Origin: JAQGMV01 sp050260255
Lineage (GTDB): Bacteria > Pseudomonadota > Gammaproteobacteria > Burkholderiales > SG8-41
Assembly: GCA_050260255.1 (NCBI GenBank)
Contig: JBLNBW010000213.1
Span: 1 to 13,816 of the forward strand
Reading direction: 5' to 3'
Length of the DNA stretch: 13,816 nt
Notes under the pieces: generated by a model
What the model was told of the DNA's origin: nothing
The model's input: only the letters and a program-made list of their open reading frames with translations
Databases searched by the model: none
Position numbers and translations under genes: made by a program
Shown here: positions 13,796 through 13,816 of the stretch, piece by piece
Layout: each line of letters begins with the position of its first letter
How positions within the stretch are numbered: the stretch's first letter is position 1

Positions 13796-13816
13796 CAAGA
13801 CCGGTGCATTCAACCG
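13796..13816 (-). repeat. Partial copy of tRNA-Ser(TGA) at the window edge
   Basis: The last 21 bases are an exact copy of 13696-13716, the D-arm to anticodon-loop part of tRNA-Ser(TGA), exactly 100 bp away and in the same orientation. The base before the repeat differs (T at 13695, C at 13795), and the 3' half of the tRNA is absent. The copy continues, or is cut, beyond the window. Confidence 0.85.

Overview
The window is high-GC DNA (roughly 60 % by eye) with tightly packed, ATGA-overlapping genes. Its protein families (split ArnA, an aspartokinase gene next to tRNA-Ser, a TctE-type sensor kinase) fit a betaproteobacterium; the genus cannot be told from this stretch. I see no integrase, transposase, CRISPR array or toxin-antitoxin pair.

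Layout. (1) 1-1180: a gene-poor, hairpin-rich stretch with two small convergent genes, a DUF2188 protein (+) and an unrecognised 78-residue protein (-). They lie beside the 3' end of tRNA-Arg(ACG), which is on the minus strand with its own terminator and a TATAAT promoter. (2) 1447-3605: an OmpR-family response regulator and a TctE-like histidine kinase, joined by a stop/start overlap. (3) 3879-10978: a seven-gene operon for 4-amino-4-deoxy-L-arabinose (L-Ara4N) modification of lipid A, in the order arnT, one small EamA-type flippase subunit, arnB, arnC, the arnA formyltransferase half, the arnA dehydrogenase half, arnD. It ends at a bidirectional terminator at 11211-11237. (4) 11250-12606: tRNA-Ser(GCT) and lysC, both on the minus strand. 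(5) 12808-13627: a small helix-turn-helix protein divergent from lysC, then a QueD-family 6-carboxytetrahydropterin synthase. (6) 13642-13731: tRNA-Ser(TGA) on the minus strand, with an exact 21-bp piece of it repeated at the last bases of the window.

How the genes work together. The ArnA dehydrogenase half oxidatively decarboxylates UDP-glucuronate to UDP-Ara4O. ArnB transaminates this to UDP-L-Ara4N, and the ArnA transformylase half N-formylates it. ArnC transfers the sugar to undecaprenyl phosphate, ArnD deformylates it, the EamA protein is the likely flippase, and ArnT attaches the sugar to lipid A in the periplasm. The result is reduced binding of polymyxin and cationic peptides. UDP-glucose dehydrogenase (Ugd) is not in the window. 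The adjacent two-component system is the natural candidate regulator, as PmrAB is elsewhere, but its kinase belongs to a different sensor family and I found no PmrA box.

I do not see a wholly new system. The most notable points are an apparent AUC start codon on the dehydrogenase gene, which is also in the same reading frame as the formyltransferase gene with one TAA between them; a GC-rich hairpin ending two bases before the arnT start; a terminator-like hairpin upstream of lysC with no gene that needs it; and the tRNA-Ser fragment at the right edge.
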